From Modestobacter sp. Leaf380 (GTDB lineage: Bacteria > Actinomycetota > Actinomycetes > Mycobacteriales > Geodermatophilaceae): a stretch of DNA of 64,000 nucleotides. The notes under the pieces were generated by a model. The model had not been told where the DNA came from and ran no database searches. It saw only the letters and a list, made by a program, of their open reading frames with translations. The DNA is taken from the NCBI RefSeq assembly GCF_001424485.1, contig NZ_LMQC01000023.1, positions 108,081 to 172,080 on the forward strand, given 5' to 3'. Positions 47,287 through 56,341 of this stretch are shown in pieces (the stretch's first letter is position 1; each line of letters starts with the position of its first letter). A program made the position numbers and the translations under genes.

Positions 47287-48965
47287 CGGTCACCCCTGTC
47301 TGCTCGGTCCGTGCCCTCGGTCGGTGCCCGGTCCGTCCCGGTGTCCGCGTCCCCGCCGGACCGGAGCCCGCGCACGGCGGCCGTGAGCGGTCGCCGGGCC
47401 AGTCCCATCATGACCACCGCCGCGACCACCAGCACCGTGCCCCCGGCCAGGACGCCGATGCCGACCGCGGCGAGCACCCCGCCACCGGGCACGGGGTCCG
47501 AACCCAGCGCGCGGGAGACGGCCAGCCCCGCCGCACCGCCCAGCACCCCGGCCAGGACGGCGACGGAGCCGGTGCGCGGCAGTCCGGCCAGCCCCTGCAC
47601 CCCGACCACCCGGTGGACCACCATCAGCAGGCCCAGCCCGGCGACGGTCACCCCGATCGTGTGGCCGGTGGCCAGCGCGACGGCCCGCTGGTCGCCCGGC
47701 AGCACACCGGCCAGCACCAGGTCCGCGGCCACGGCGACCAGCCATCCCCCGCCGACGCACACGGTGGGCGCCTTCCAGAGCCCGCGGGCGTAGAGGGCCC
47801 GGGTCAGCACCGCGACCAGCCCGTAACCGAGCAGGCCGGGCACGAACGCCACGATGGTCGGGGCCAGGGCGGCCGCCGATGCGGCGTCCCGGTCGGAGGC
47901 GAGGAACACCCGCGCCATCGGCCCGGACACCGCGACCAGTCCCGCTGCGGCGAGCGCCGACAGCGCCACCACCAGGACCACCACCGGGGCCAGCACCCGG
48001 CGGAAGCCCTCGTCGTCACCGCGGGCAGCGCGCTCGGACAGCCCGGGGTAGGCCGACGTGGCCAGCGGGACCGCGAGCGCCGCCCAGGGCAGCAGGAAGA
48101 GCGTCATGCCGGCGAAGTACACGACCTGGGTGCCGTCGGGCACGCCCCCGGCGTTGGCCAGCCGGATCGCGACGACGGCGACCAGCTGCTGCCCGGCCAG
48201 GGTCAGCACCCCGGCCACGGCCAGCCGGCGCACCCTCGGCGCCGCCCCCACCGGGAACCGCAGCCGGGGCCGCAGCCCCAGGCGCAGACCGCGCAGCGGC
48301 AGCAGCAGGCAGCCGGCCAGCGCGACCACCCCGAGCGTCGTCCCGACGCCCAGGACGAGCTCGGCGGGCCGGGACAGGTCCTCCGCCGCCCGTGCGCCGC
48401 CGATGCCGGCAAAGGTCAGGTAGGCCCCGGCGACGACGACCGAGGACAGCAGCGGGGCCAGCGCGGGTCCGGCGAAACGACGGTGCGCCTGCAGCACCCC
48501 GGTCAGCACGATCCCGATGCCGTAGAGCACGACCTGCGGGGCGAAGACGACCAGGAAGCGGGCGGCCAGGTCCACCTTGGCCGGGTCGGCGGCGTCGTCC
48601 CCGAGGAGACCGACGGCGATCGGGCGGGCCAGCAGCGCCAGCGCGACGGCCAACGGGGTGAGCACCAGCAGCGCCCAGCCCAGCAGCGCCGAGGCGGTCT
48701 GGCGCACCTGCTCCCGGTCCCCGGCGGCGATCCCGCCGGCCAGCATCGGGACCACCAGGCTGGCCAGCGCCCCGCCGGCGACGACCTCGAAGACGATGTT
48801 GGGGACGTTGTTGGCGGCCAGGTAGGTGTCACCGGTGCTGGCGGCACCGACGGTGTTGGTGAACACCACGCTGCGCCCGAACCCGGCGAGCCGGGCGACG
48901 ACGGTGAGCACCGCGATGAGCGCGGCAGCCCCGGCGACGCCGCGCACGGCCTGCTGGCGGGTCAC
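47283..48965 (-). CDS. MurJ/MviN-like lipid flippase
   Basis: A 560-residue polytopic protein with about 14 transmembrane helices and MurJ-like features: ARLAGFGRSVVFTNTVG in helix 1 and NNVPNIVFEVVAGGALASLVVPML in helix 2, as in MOP-superfamily lipid II flippases. The C-terminal 40 residues are charged and disordered. It is more likely to flip a lipid-linked precursor made by the MraY-like and GT4 neighbours than to be the only MurJ of the cell, but it could be a true MurJ paralogue. The start is GTG 48965, one base after the MraY-like gene. Confidence 0.8.
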   Translation of the reverse strand: MTRQQAVRGVAGAAALIAVLTVVARLAGFGRSVVFTNTVGAASTGDTYLAANNVPNIVFEVVAGGALASLVVPMLAGGIAAGDREQVRQTASALLGWALLVLTPLAVALALLARPIAVGLLGDDAADPAKVDLAARFLVVFAPQVVLYGIGIVLTGVLQAHRRFAGPALAPLLSSVVVAGAYLTFAGIGGARAAEDLSRPAELVLGVGTTLGVVALAGCLLLPLRGLRLGLRPRLRFPVGAAPRVRRLAVAGVLTLAGQQLVAVVAIRLANAGGVPDGTQVVYFAGMTLFLLPWAALAVPLATSAYPGLSERAARGDDEGFRRVLAPVVVLVVALSALAAAGLVAVSGPMARVFLASDRDAASAAALAPTIVAFVPGLLGYGLVAVLTRALYARGLWKAPTVCVGGGWLVAVAADLVLAGVLPGDQRAVALATGHTIGVTVAGLGLLMVVHRVVGVQGLAGLPRTGSVAVLAGVLGGAAGLAVSRALGSDPVPGGGVLAAVGIGVLAGGTVLVVAAVVMMGLARRPLTAAVRGLRSGGDADTGTDRAPTEGTDRADRGDR

Positions 48966-48966
48966 C

Positions 48967-49797
48967 TCAGGCGGGGCGCCGGCCGAGACGGTCCAGCTCG
49001 CGCAGGCCCGGGGTGGACTCGATGACGGCGGTGAAGCTCACCTTCTCGCTCGCCAGCGTGAGCCCGGTGACCAGTGCCAGTGCGCCCACGCGGGCCGCCC
49101 GGGACTCCGCACCCGCCAACCGGAGACCCAGCAGCGCACCCAGGGAGTTCGCTCCGCAGTCACCGAGCATGACCTGCTCGCCCAGGTCCTCGGGCAGCAC
49201 CGCCAGCGCGGCACCCAGGGGGCCGGCGACCAGACCGCCGACGGGACCGGCCAGCGTGCCGGCGGCAAGCAACGCGCCGGCCTTGGCGGCCCGGCCCGGG
49301 CGCAGGTCCAGCAGGTTGACCAGGTTCGCGGTGCCCGCCACCAGGCCGGTGGTCAGCACGCCGTCCACCCATGCGCCGGCGCCGGTCCCCCGGCGGGTCA
49401 GCACGGCCGCGACGGCCGCCGCCGCACCGAGTCCGGCGACCTTGACCGCGCCGGCCGACACCCGGCCGGCCCGCAGCGCGGCCAGGTGGCCGGCCAGGCC
49501 CTTGTCCCGGGCCTGCTCAGGACGTGCACCCGCCAGGTCGTCGTAGCCCCCGACGACCGCACCCACCGTCCCCACCAGGGCGGCCGCCGCACGGGTCCCC
49601 GCCGGGGCGCCCAGCACCGCCGACCCGGTGGCGGCCGCGGCCAGCACCGGGCCGCCGAGCAGGGTCAGCGGCCGGCGGGCGTAGTTGGTGCGCCGCCAGC
49701 GGGCGGCCGCGGGCCGCTCGGCGGCCTCGAGCGCCCCGGCGAGCCCGGCCCGGACGACGCCCGCGCCGAGGGCGGCGAGGACCAGCCGGGAGGCCAT
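48967..49797 (-). CDS. MraY/WecA-like polyprenyl-phosphate sugar transferase homologue
   Basis: A 276-residue membrane protein, shorter than MraY (about 360). Motifs of the family are visible: DD in GGYDDLAG, NLVNLLDLRPGRAAK (corresponding to the N-x-x-D loop) and LGDCGANSLGALLG (corresponding to GDxGs). These loops bind the nucleotide and metal. It may start synthesis of a lipid-linked glycan that the neighbouring flippase exports. The ATG at 49797 shares a base with the steB stop (TGATG). The usual D-G-x-D-G of MraY is replaced by D-L-R-P-G, so the reaction may differ. Confidence 0.72.
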   Translation of the reverse strand: MASRLVLAALGAGVVRAGLAGALEAAERPAAARWRRTNYARRPLTLLGGPVLAAAATGSAVLGAPAGTRAAAALVGTVGAVVGGYDDLAGARPEQARDKGLAGHLAALRAGRVSAGAVKVAGLGAAAAVAAVLTRRGTGAGAWVDGVLTTGLVAGTANLVNLLDLRPGRAAKAGALLAAGTLAGPVGGLVAGPLGAALAVLPEDLGEQVMLGDCGANSLGALLGLRLAGAESRAARVGALALVTGLTLASEKVSFTAVIESTPGLRELDRLGRRPA

Positions 49798-50774
49798 CAG
49801 CGGGCGGGGACCGGCGGGACGGGCTGCGCGTCCTCGCCCGTGCCGTACCGGCCCGACGTCCCCTGGCCCTCGCTCGACAGAGCCAGCACGGTGCTGATCC
49901 GGCCCTCGGGGGCGTTCGCGTTGTCGACCGTGGAGATGGTCGTGGAGGCCTCGGTGTCGGCCCGGATGACCCCGACCAGCCCACCGTCGCCGGCGGATGC
50001 GGCGTTGCCGCTGACCACGGCGCCCGAGCCCTGCGCGTCCAGCGCGCTGACCAGGTCCAGCAGGGCGGCGTTGCGCGCCTCGGCGTCGTCCCCGGTGACG
50101 GCGCCGGCGGTGAGGAACACCGCGTAGTCCGCCGCGCTCACCGAGTCGCTGCCCACGCTGAGCACCTCCAGGGCGGCCAGGCCGGCGAGCACCTGGGAGG
50201 TGGCGGTGCTGTCCGGTGCCGTGCCGGGGACGACGCTGCCGTCCTCGGCGACCGCACCGCTGGGGGCGATCACCAGCACCTGGGCCAGCAGGCTGGCGAC
50301 CAGCTCGGCGGTGTCGCTGGTCTCCGGGGCGGTGATGCCCGGGGGCAGGCCGCCGGGGCCGGTGACGTAGGTCTGCAGGCTCTGCGCGGTGGCCGGGTCG
50401 CTGTAGGCCGGCGACAGCTCCACGGTCCCGGTGACGGTCGCGCCGGCGTCGGTGATCAGCGAGCTGATCTCGTCGACCACGTCGCTGTCGACGTCCTCGT
50501 TGCCCACGACCAGCACGACCGAGCGACCGGTGAGGGTGCCGGCGACCAGCGCGGGGCCGACCTCCTCGGCGAACCCGCCGGTGGCGTCCAGCTGCGCCTG
50601 CAGCCCCTGGGTCTCGTCCTCCAGGGCCCGCTTGTCCTCCTGCAGGCCGGTGACCTGGGTGCGCAGGTTGTCGGTCAGCTGGCCGTTGAGGGCGGTGGTC
50701 CCGATGACGATGCCCAGCGCGATCGCCAGGAAGACCGCGATCAGCGAGACGAGGTGGTAGCGGAAGTCGATCAC
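49797..50774 (-). CDS. steB: SteB/MctB-like envelope protein (copper-transport annotated family)
   Basis: A 325-residue protein beginning VIDFRYHLVSLIAVFLAIALG, with one transmembrane helix (about 8-27), then a coiled coil (NLRTQVTGLQEDKRALEDET) and an extracellular domain. This is the Rv1698/SteB family, reported as an outer-membrane channel (MctB) in mycobacteria and as a SteA partner in cell division in corynebacteria. The GTG at 50774 overlaps the steA stop (GTGA), so SteA and SteB are translationally coupled. Confidence 0.84.
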   Translation of the reverse strand: MIDFRYHLVSLIAVFLAIALGIVIGTTALNGQLTDNLRTQVTGLQEDKRALEDETQGLQAQLDATGGFAEEVGPALVAGTLTGRSVVLVVGNEDVDSDVVDEISSLITDAGATVTGTVELSPAYSDPATAQSLQTYVTGPGGLPPGITAPETSDTAELVASLLAQVLVIAPSGAVAEDGSVVPGTAPDSTATSQVLAGLAALEVLSVGSDSVSAADYAVFLTAGAVTGDDAEARNAALLDLVSALDAQGSGAVVSGNAASAGDGGLVGVIRADTEASTTISTVDNANAPEGRISTVLALSSEGQGTSGRYGTGEDAQPVPPVPAR

Positions 50775-51955
50775 GAGAAGAGGTTCTCCAACCAGAACAC
50801 GAGGCTGTCCCACTGGTCGACCAGCAGGTCGAGGTAGATCTGACCGGTGGTCGAGACGGCGAGCGCGGCCCCGATCGACACGAAGGCGGCCAGCACCAGC
50901 AGGACGAGGGCGAGGGTCGAGATGCGGCTGCGGTAGAGCCGGGAGACGCCCTTGGCGTCGACCAGCTTGCCCCCCAGCCGCAGGCGGGTGAGGAACGTGG
51001 AGGCCATGCCACCGCGGCCCTTGTCGAGGAACTCGACGAGCGTGGCGTGCGTGCCCACCGCGACGATGAGCGTGGCGCCCTTCTCGTCGGCCAGCAGCAT
51101 CGCGATGTCCTCGCTGGTCGCCGCGGCCGGGAAGGTGATCGCCTCGACACCGAGGTCCAGGACGCGCTGCAGACCGGGGGCGCGGCCGTCGGCGTAGGCG
51201 TGCACGACCACCTCGGCCCCGCAGCGCAGCACGGAGTCCGAGACCGAGTCCATGTCCCCGATGATCATGTCCGGCTGGTAGCCGGCCTCGATGAGCGCGT
51301 CGGCCCCGCCGTCGACCCCGATCAGCACCGGGCGGTAGTCCCGGACGTAGGACCTCAGCGCCCCGAGGTCCTCCTTGTAGTCGTACCCACGGACGACGAT
51401 CAGCACGTGCCGGCCGTCGATCTGGGTCGCCACGTCCGGGACGCCGACGCCGTCGAGCAGGAGGGCCCGCTCGGTCTTCATGTACTCCATCGTGTTGGCG
51501 GCGAAGGCCTCCAACTGCGTGGACAGACCCGCGCGGGCCTCGGTCATCGCCTCGGCGATGGTCTCGTCGGTCTGCTCCGTGCCGGTGACGACGGCGGTGT
51601 CGTCCACGTAGAGGGTGTCGCCGTCCAGGCGGACGGTGGTGCCCTCCTTGAGGTCGGCGAAGACCTCCTTGCCGACGTTGTCCAGCAGCGGGATGCCGGC
51701 CGCAGCGAGGATCCCGGGACCCAGGTTCGGGTAGCGGCCCGAGGTGCTGGCCGCGGCGTTGACGACGCCGGCGACCTTGCAGGAGACGAGGGAGTCCGCG
51801 CTGACGCGGTCGATGTCCACGTGGTCGATGACCGCGATGTCGCCCGGGCGCAGCCGCTTGGTCAGGTTCTTGGTGCGGCGGTCCAGTCGCACGGTCCCGG
51901 TCACCCCAGGGGCCGTGTCAGCGGCGCTCTTCCGCCGGATGGTGCCGATGCGCAT
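50771..51955 (-). CDS. steA: SteA, cytosolic/membrane-anchored partner of SteB
   Basis: A 394-residue protein with an N-terminal thiamine-pyrophosphokinase-like/DUF fold region (PGDIAVIDHVDIDRVSADSL) and a GGADALIEAGYQPDMIIGDMDSVSD loop typical of this fold, followed by a transmembrane helix near residue 360 and a short outside tail. The family (Rv1697) acts in septation with SteB and RipA in corynebacteria. The start is the ATG at 51955. The gene order recN-(regulator)-steA-steB-pyrG matches mycobacteria apart from the inserted genes. Confidence 0.84.
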   Translation of the reverse strand: MRIGTIRRKSAADTAPGVTGTVRLDRRTKNLTKRLRPGDIAVIDHVDIDRVSADSLVSCKVAGVVNAAASTSGRYPNLGPGILAAAGIPLLDNVGKEVFADLKEGTTVRLDGDTLYVDDTAVVTGTEQTDETIAEAMTEARAGLSTQLEAFAANTMEYMKTERALLLDGVGVPDVATQIDGRHVLIVVRGYDYKEDLGALRSYVRDYRPVLIGVDGGADALIEAGYQPDMIIGDMDSVSDSVLRCGAEVVVHAYADGRAPGLQRVLDLGVEAITFPAAATSEDIAMLLADEKGATLIVAVGTHATLVEFLDKGRGGMASTFLTRLRLGGKLVDAKGVSRLYRSRISTLALVLLVLAAFVSIGAALAVSTTGQIYLDLLVDQWDSLVFWLENLFS

Positions 51956-52119
51956 GGCCGCGATGGTCGCACGCGGGGCTGATCACGCTCCCGCCCGACG
52001 CGCTCCCGCGGCCGGCTGAGACGCACTCGTCCGCTCACGGAGGGTGAACGACACCACCCCCCGGGCGACTCGCCCGGCCGCCGCCCGGAGCGGCGTGGAG
52101 GGCCGGTCGGCGGGGTGTC

Positions 52120-52125
52120 TAGCGT
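52120..52125 (+). promoter_or_regulatory. Likely leaderless -10 element of the TetR gene
   Basis: TAGCGT ends seven bases before the GTG at 52133, the spacing of leaderless actinobacterial promoters. No ribosome site precedes that GTG, which supports a leaderless transcript and this start over GTG 52115. Confidence 0.5.
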
Positions 52126-52132
52126 GGCTCGG

Positions 52133-53407
52133 GTGACTGGTGGGGCCCGGACGAGGCGAGCTGCAGCGACTGTCCTGTCCGAGGCGACCGGGATCGAGGT
52201 GCCGGTCGCTACAGCGACGGCAGCCGAGGTCCGCGCGGAGGACGTCGTCGCAGCCCAGGCGCGCGCCGACGCCCGCGAGGCCGCTCGCGCCGCCTCCCCG
52301 GAGGAGGACGAGCTCGCCGTCGCCGAACCCGCGGTGCCGACCGTGGACGCAGTCCTGGACGCGGGCCCCACGGTCGTCCCGGACCCCGGTCCCGACGTGG
52401 ACGCCGCCCCCGCTGCCGGCGCTGACGGCTCCCCCGCCGGGTCGTCCACCGACGCCGGTCCACAGCCGGACGCCGACCCCGTGGTGGACGACACGTCACT
52501 GCGTGACGACGACCGTACCGAGCGTGCGGTGGCCGAACGCGCCGTGCCGGAGACCGCCGTGCCGAAGGGCGCTGCGGTGAAAGGCGCTGTGGTGAAGGCC
52601 CCTGGGGTCAAGAGCGCTGCGACCAAGCGCGCCGTGCCGAAGGGCGCTGCGGTGAGAGGCGCTGCCGCGAAGGGCGCTGCGGCGACCGCTGCCCGGGCCG
52701 CCGCGACCCCGGCGGACACGCCGCCGACCGGCAGCACCGCCTCCGGTGCGCCCGCGCCCAAGCGCCGCCGCGGCGGGCAGAACCTGCGTGAGGTCCGGCG
52801 GCAGCAGACCCGGGAGACCATCGTGGACGCGGCGTCCGCGCTGTTCGTGGAGCGCGGCTTCGACCACGTCAGTGTGCTGGAGATCGCCCAGCGGGCCGGG
52901 GTGGTCGAGAAGACGGTCTTCAACCACTTCCCGGTCAAGGAGGGCCTGGTCTTCGAGGCCGACCCGCCGATGCAGGCCGCCCTGCTGGACGCCGTGCGGC
53001 GTCGGCGCGCCGGGGAGTCCGTCGCCGCCGCGGCCGGCACGTTCATCGTCGCGGCGTGCAGCCGGCTCGGGGACCCGCGCGCCGCGGGCACCGTGGCGGA
53101 GATGGCACGCGTCATCCGCGGCTCCCGGACCCTGCAGGTGCGGGAGCGGGAGATCCTCGGGCAGCTCACCGACGCCCTGGCCGAGCAGATCACCCTGGAG
53201 ACCCGCGCCGAGCCCGGCGAACTGGAGCCCTGGCTGACCGCGAACGCCGTCCTCGGGCTCTACCAGGCGCTGCTGGAGCTCGCGCGCGACCGGGTGCTCG
53301 GCCCCGACGGCACCGACGACCTCGTGGAGGAGCTGCGGGCCCGCGGGGAACGCGGCCTCGCGCTGCTGCAGTTCGGGCTGGCCGGCTACGTCAAGCGGAG
53401 GGCCTGA
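52133..53407 (+). CDS. TetR-family regulator with long Lys/Ala-rich disordered N-terminus
   Basis: A 424-residue protein if started at GTG 52133 (leaderless promoter ahead); GTG 52115 is an alternative. Only the last 205 residues are the TetR fold: helix-turn-helix at about 229-274 (TIVDAASALFVERGFDHVSV, then IAQRAGVVEKTVFNHF) and a helical ligand-binding domain. The first 215 residues are acidic, then (about 145-194) consist of repeated Lys-Gly-Ala-Ala-Val/Ala-type units like the DNA-binding tails of histone H1-like and HupB proteins. A 25-bp direct repeat at 52556 and 52631 encodes two of them. It is transcribed divergently from steA. The target is unknown. Confidence 0.78.
   Translation: MTGGARTRRAAATVLSEATGIEVPVATATAAEVRAEDVVAAQARADAREAARAASPEEDELAVAEPAVPTVDAVLDAGPTVVPDPGPDVDAAPAAGADGSPAGSSTDAGPQPDADPVVDDTSLRDDDRTERAVAERAVPETAVPKGAAVKGAVVKAPGVKSAATKRAVPKGAAVRGAAAKGAAATAARAAATPADTPPTGSTASGAPAPKRRRGGQNLREVRRQQTRETIVDAASALFVERGFDHVSVLEIAQRAGVVEKTVFNHFPVKEGLVFEADPPMQAALLDAVRRRRAGESVAAAAGTFIVAACSRLGDPRAAGTVAEMARVIRGSRTLQVREREILGQLTDALAEQITLETRAEPGELEPWLTANAVLGLYQALLELARDRVLGPDGTDDLVEELRARGERGLALLQFGLAGYVKRRA
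52556..52655 (+). repeat. 25-bp direct repeats in the TetR Lys/Ala tail
   Basis: Positions 52556-52580 and 52631-52655 are identical, 75 bp apart, inside a stretch of shorter GGCGCTGC-type repeats. The period is a multiple of three, so the frame is kept and the tail can change length by slippage or recombination. Confidence 0.7.
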
Positions 53408-53466
53408 CCGCACCGACCGGCGTGCGCTGGGCAGCTCGGCCGGCCGGTCCCGGCCCTCCGCTCAGG

Positions 53467-55275
53467 TCACTGGGGCTGCCCGGCGACCGCCAGGAGTTCG
53501 CGGGCGTGCGCCTGCCCCGTGTCGCTGTCGCTGAGCCCGGACAGCATGCGGGCGAGCTCGCGCACCCGGTCCTCGCCGGCGACCGCGCGGATGTCGGTGG
53601 CGGTCACCCCGGCCCCGGAGTCCGGCGCCTTGTCGACCACCAGGTGCGTGTCGGCGAACGCCGCGACCTGCGCCAGGTGGGTGACGACGACGACCTGGTG
53701 TTCCCCCGCCAACCGGGCCAGCCTTCGGCCGATCTCCCCGGCGGCCTGACCCCCGACCCCGGCGTCGACCTCGTCGAAGACCATCACCGGCACCGGGTCG
53801 GCACCGGCGAAGACCACCTCGATGGCCAGCATGACGCGGGAGAGCTCGCCGCCGGACGCGCCCTTGTGCACCGGGCGGGCGGGGGCGCCGGGGTGCGCGG
53901 CCAGCAGCAGCGCGACCTCGTCGGCCCCCTCCGGACCGGGCGACTCCAGGTCGGTGGTGACGGCGAAGGACACCCGGGCGGTCTTCATCGCCAGGCCGGC
54001 CAGCTCGCGGCCCACGTCGGCGGCGAACCCCTCGGCGGCGGCGGTCCGGCCGGCCGAGACCCGCTCGGACAGCTCCCGCAGCTCGGCACGGGCCGCGTCC
54101 CGGGACGCCGTCAGCGCCTCCAGGGCCTCGTCGGAGACGTCGAGCTGGGACAGCCGGTCGGTGGCGTCCTCCGCCCAGGCCAGCACCCCACCCACCCCGG
54201 CGCCGTGGTCGGCGTAGGTGCGCACGAGCGTGGTGATGGCGGCTCGGCGGTCCAGCACCTCGGCCAGGCGGGCGGGGTCGGCGTCCAGGTCGGCGACGTA
54301 CCCGGCCAGCTCCACCCCGACGTCGGCGACGACCGCCCCGACGTCACCCAGCCGCTCGGCCAGGGCGACGAGGGCCGGGTCGCCGGAGGCCGCCAACGCC
54401 CGCTGGGCGGCTGCCAGCGCGGTCGTCGCGTCCTGCGGGAGGTCCTCGCCACCGCCCAGGTCGCCGGTGGTGTCACCGACCAGCGCGAGCCGGGCCTCGT
54501 CGGCGGCGCCACGCAGGGCGTCGGCGTCGCCCAGCCGGGTGGCCTGGGCGTCCAGTGCCGTGTCCTCGTCGGGCTGGGGTGCCACGGCGGCGATCTCCTC
54601 CAGACCGCGCCGGAGCACCTCGGCGGTCTGCGCGAGCTCGCGGGTCTGGGTCCGTCGGCGCTCGAGGTCCTCGGCGAGCTGACGCCAGCGGGCGTGCGCG
54701 GCCCGGTGGGCCTCGACCAGCTCGAGGTGCGCCGGACCGGCGTACCTGTCCAGGGCCCGGCGCTGCTCGGCCGGACGGGTCAGCCGGAGCTGGTCGGTCT
54801 GGCCGTGCACGGCCAGGAGGTCCTCGGCGATCTCGGCGACGACGCCGACGGGGACGCTGCGTCCCCCCAGGTAGGCCCGGGACCGCCCCTCGGCGCTGAC
54901 CGTGCGCGCGAGGATGAGGCTGCCGTCCTCGTCGGCCTCGGCGCCGGCCTCGGCGGCCCGCGCCCACACCGGGCTGTCCGGCGGCAGCACGAGCCGACCC
55001 TCGACCCCGGCTCGACCCTGCGCCCGGACGCGGCCCGGGTCCGCTCGCCCGCCGAAGAGCAGGGTGAGCCCGGTGACCACCATGGTCTTGCCGGCACCGG
55101 TCTCCCCCGTCACGACCGTCAACCCCGGGTTGAGGTCGAGGGTCACGTCGTCGATGGCACCCAGGCCGTGGATGCGGACCTCGCTCAGCGCCCCGTGCCG
55201 CGCCGACGGCACGGGCGCGGTCGCGGGCGCTGGCGCGGTCGCCGGGGTGGCCTTCTTCCGCTCACGCGGTGCCAT
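53467..55275 (-). CDS. recN: DNA repair protein RecN
   Basis: A 602-residue SMC-like ATPase for double-strand break repair. The N-terminal ATPase half has Walker A GETGAGKTM; a long coiled coil fills the middle, and the C-terminal half has the SGGELSRVMLAIEVV signature, VFDEVDAGVGG (Walker B) and VVVTHLAQVAAFAD. The ATG at 55275 was chosen because GGAGG precedes it with correct spacing; a GTG at 55299 would be longer. A Pro/Ala-rich stretch of 25 residues lies before the ATPase domain. It overlaps the NAD kinase gene by 14 nt. Confidence 0.93.
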   Translation of the reverse strand: MAPRERKKATPATAPAPATAPVPSARHGALSEVRIHGLGAIDDVTLDLNPGLTVVTGETGAGKTMVVTGLTLLFGGRADPGRVRAQGRAGVEGRLVLPPDSPVWARAAEAGAEADEDGSLILARTVSAEGRSRAYLGGRSVPVGVVAEIAEDLLAVHGQTDQLRLTRPAEQRRALDRYAGPAHLELVEAHRAAHARWRQLAEDLERRRTQTRELAQTAEVLRRGLEEIAAVAPQPDEDTALDAQATRLGDADALRGAADEARLALVGDTTGDLGGGEDLPQDATTALAAAQRALAASGDPALVALAERLGDVGAVVADVGVELAGYVADLDADPARLAEVLDRRAAITTLVRTYADHGAGVGGVLAWAEDATDRLSQLDVSDEALEALTASRDAARAELRELSERVSAGRTAAAEGFAADVGRELAGLAMKTARVSFAVTTDLESPGPEGADEVALLLAAHPGAPARPVHKGASGGELSRVMLAIEVVFAGADPVPVMVFDEVDAGVGGQAAGEIGRRLARLAGEHQVVVVTHLAQVAAFADTHLVVDKAPDSGAGVTATDIRAVAGEDRVRELARMLSGLSDSDTGQAHARELLAVAGQPQ

Positions 55276-56341
55276 GCGGTGCCCCTCCGTGCTGCTCACC
55301 GGTGCCGGGGGTCGAGGCCGGCTCCGCGGTGTCGTCGCGCAGCAGCACGTTGCGCCGCGTCGGGGCCAGCTCCCGGCCGGGGCCGGCGTGCGCGGACCGG
55401 GCGTCCCGGAACCCCCGGACGGGCAGCCCGAACTTGGCCACCAGCCGGTCGCCGAAGGTCGTGGGGTGCACCCGGGCGATGCGCACCGACCGGTCCGAGC
55501 GGCGCACGTCGACCCGGCCGCCGGCCGGGATGTCGACCACCCGGCGCCCGTCGGCGGACACCCGGGCCCGGGTCCCGTCCGGCGGGATGGCGATGGTCAG
55601 CACCGCGTTGGGCGAGGTGACCAGCGGCCGGGAGAACAACGCGTGCGCGTTGGTGGGGACCAGCAGGATCGCGTCGACGTCGGGCCACACGACGGGGCCA
55701 CCCGCGGAGAAGGCGTAGGCGGTGGAGCCGGTCGGGGTCGCGGCCAGCACGCCGTCGCAGCCGAAGCTGGTCAGCGGCCGTCCGTCGATGGCCAGCACCA
55801 CGTCCAGCACCCGGGACCGCTCGACCTTCTCCACGGAGGCCTCGTTCAGCGCCCAGGTGCCGCCCACCCGCTCCCCGTCGGCGTCGAAGACGTGCGCCTC
55901 GAGGGTGAGCCGCTCCTCCACGGAGTACTCGCAGCGCTCGATGGCGGCGAGGGTCTCCTCGACGGCCTCGGGCTCGGTCTCGGCGAGGAACCCGACCCGT
56001 CCCAGGTTGACCCCGATCAGTGCGGCGTCGGTGGAGCGCGCGAGTTCGGCGGCACGCAGGAACGTGCCGTCCCCGCCCATGACGAGCACGATCTCGGCGC
56101 CCTGCGCGGCCTCGGGCCCGAACGCGACGACCTCGGCGCCCTCGATCTGCAGGTCGACGGCCTCGTCGTCCAGCAGCCGGACGACGATCCCGGCCGCGGT
56201 CAGCCGGGCCGCTGCGGTGCGGGCCAGCGCGATGATGTCGGCGCGCCCGGTGTGCGCGGCCAGCAGGACCCGGCGGACCCCGTCGGAGGCGGGCGCGCAG
56301 GCCTGGTCGGTGTCCGGCGTGACGCTGTTCTCGAGGTTCAC
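55262..56341 (-). CDS. nadK: NAD kinase
   Basis: A 359-residue enzyme that makes NADP from NAD. The GGDGT motif is at residues 89-93, with NLGRVGFLAETEP, then the NEASVEK stretch and the DGVLAATPTGSTAYAFSAGGP motif of the ATP-NAD kinase family. The C-terminal 50 residues are an extension rich in Arg and Thr. The GTG at 56341 overlaps the tlyA stop (GTGA). The tlyA-nadK-recN order is conserved in actinobacteria. Confidence 0.93.
   Translation of the reverse strand: MNLENSVTPDTDQACAPASDGVRRVLLAAHTGRADIIALARTAAARLTAAGIVVRLLDDEAVDLQIEGAEVVAFGPEAAQGAEIVLVMGGDGTFLRAAELARSTDAALIGVNLGRVGFLAETEPEAVEETLAAIERCEYSVEERLTLEAHVFDADGERVGGTWALNEASVEKVERSRVLDVVLAIDGRPLTSFGCDGVLAATPTGSTAYAFSAGGPVVWPDVDAILLVPTNAHALFSRPLVTSPNAVLTIAIPPDGTRARVSADGRRVVDIPAGGRVDVRRSDRSVRIARVHPTTFGDRLVAKFGLPVRGFRDARSAHAGPGRELAPTRRNVLLRDDTAEPASTPGTGEQHGGAPHGTA

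Noticed and set aside
53056..55620. Plus-strand open frame of about 850 codons over recN
   Set aside because: It runs antisense to recN and nadK, which have intact family motifs, and has no ribosome site or domain.
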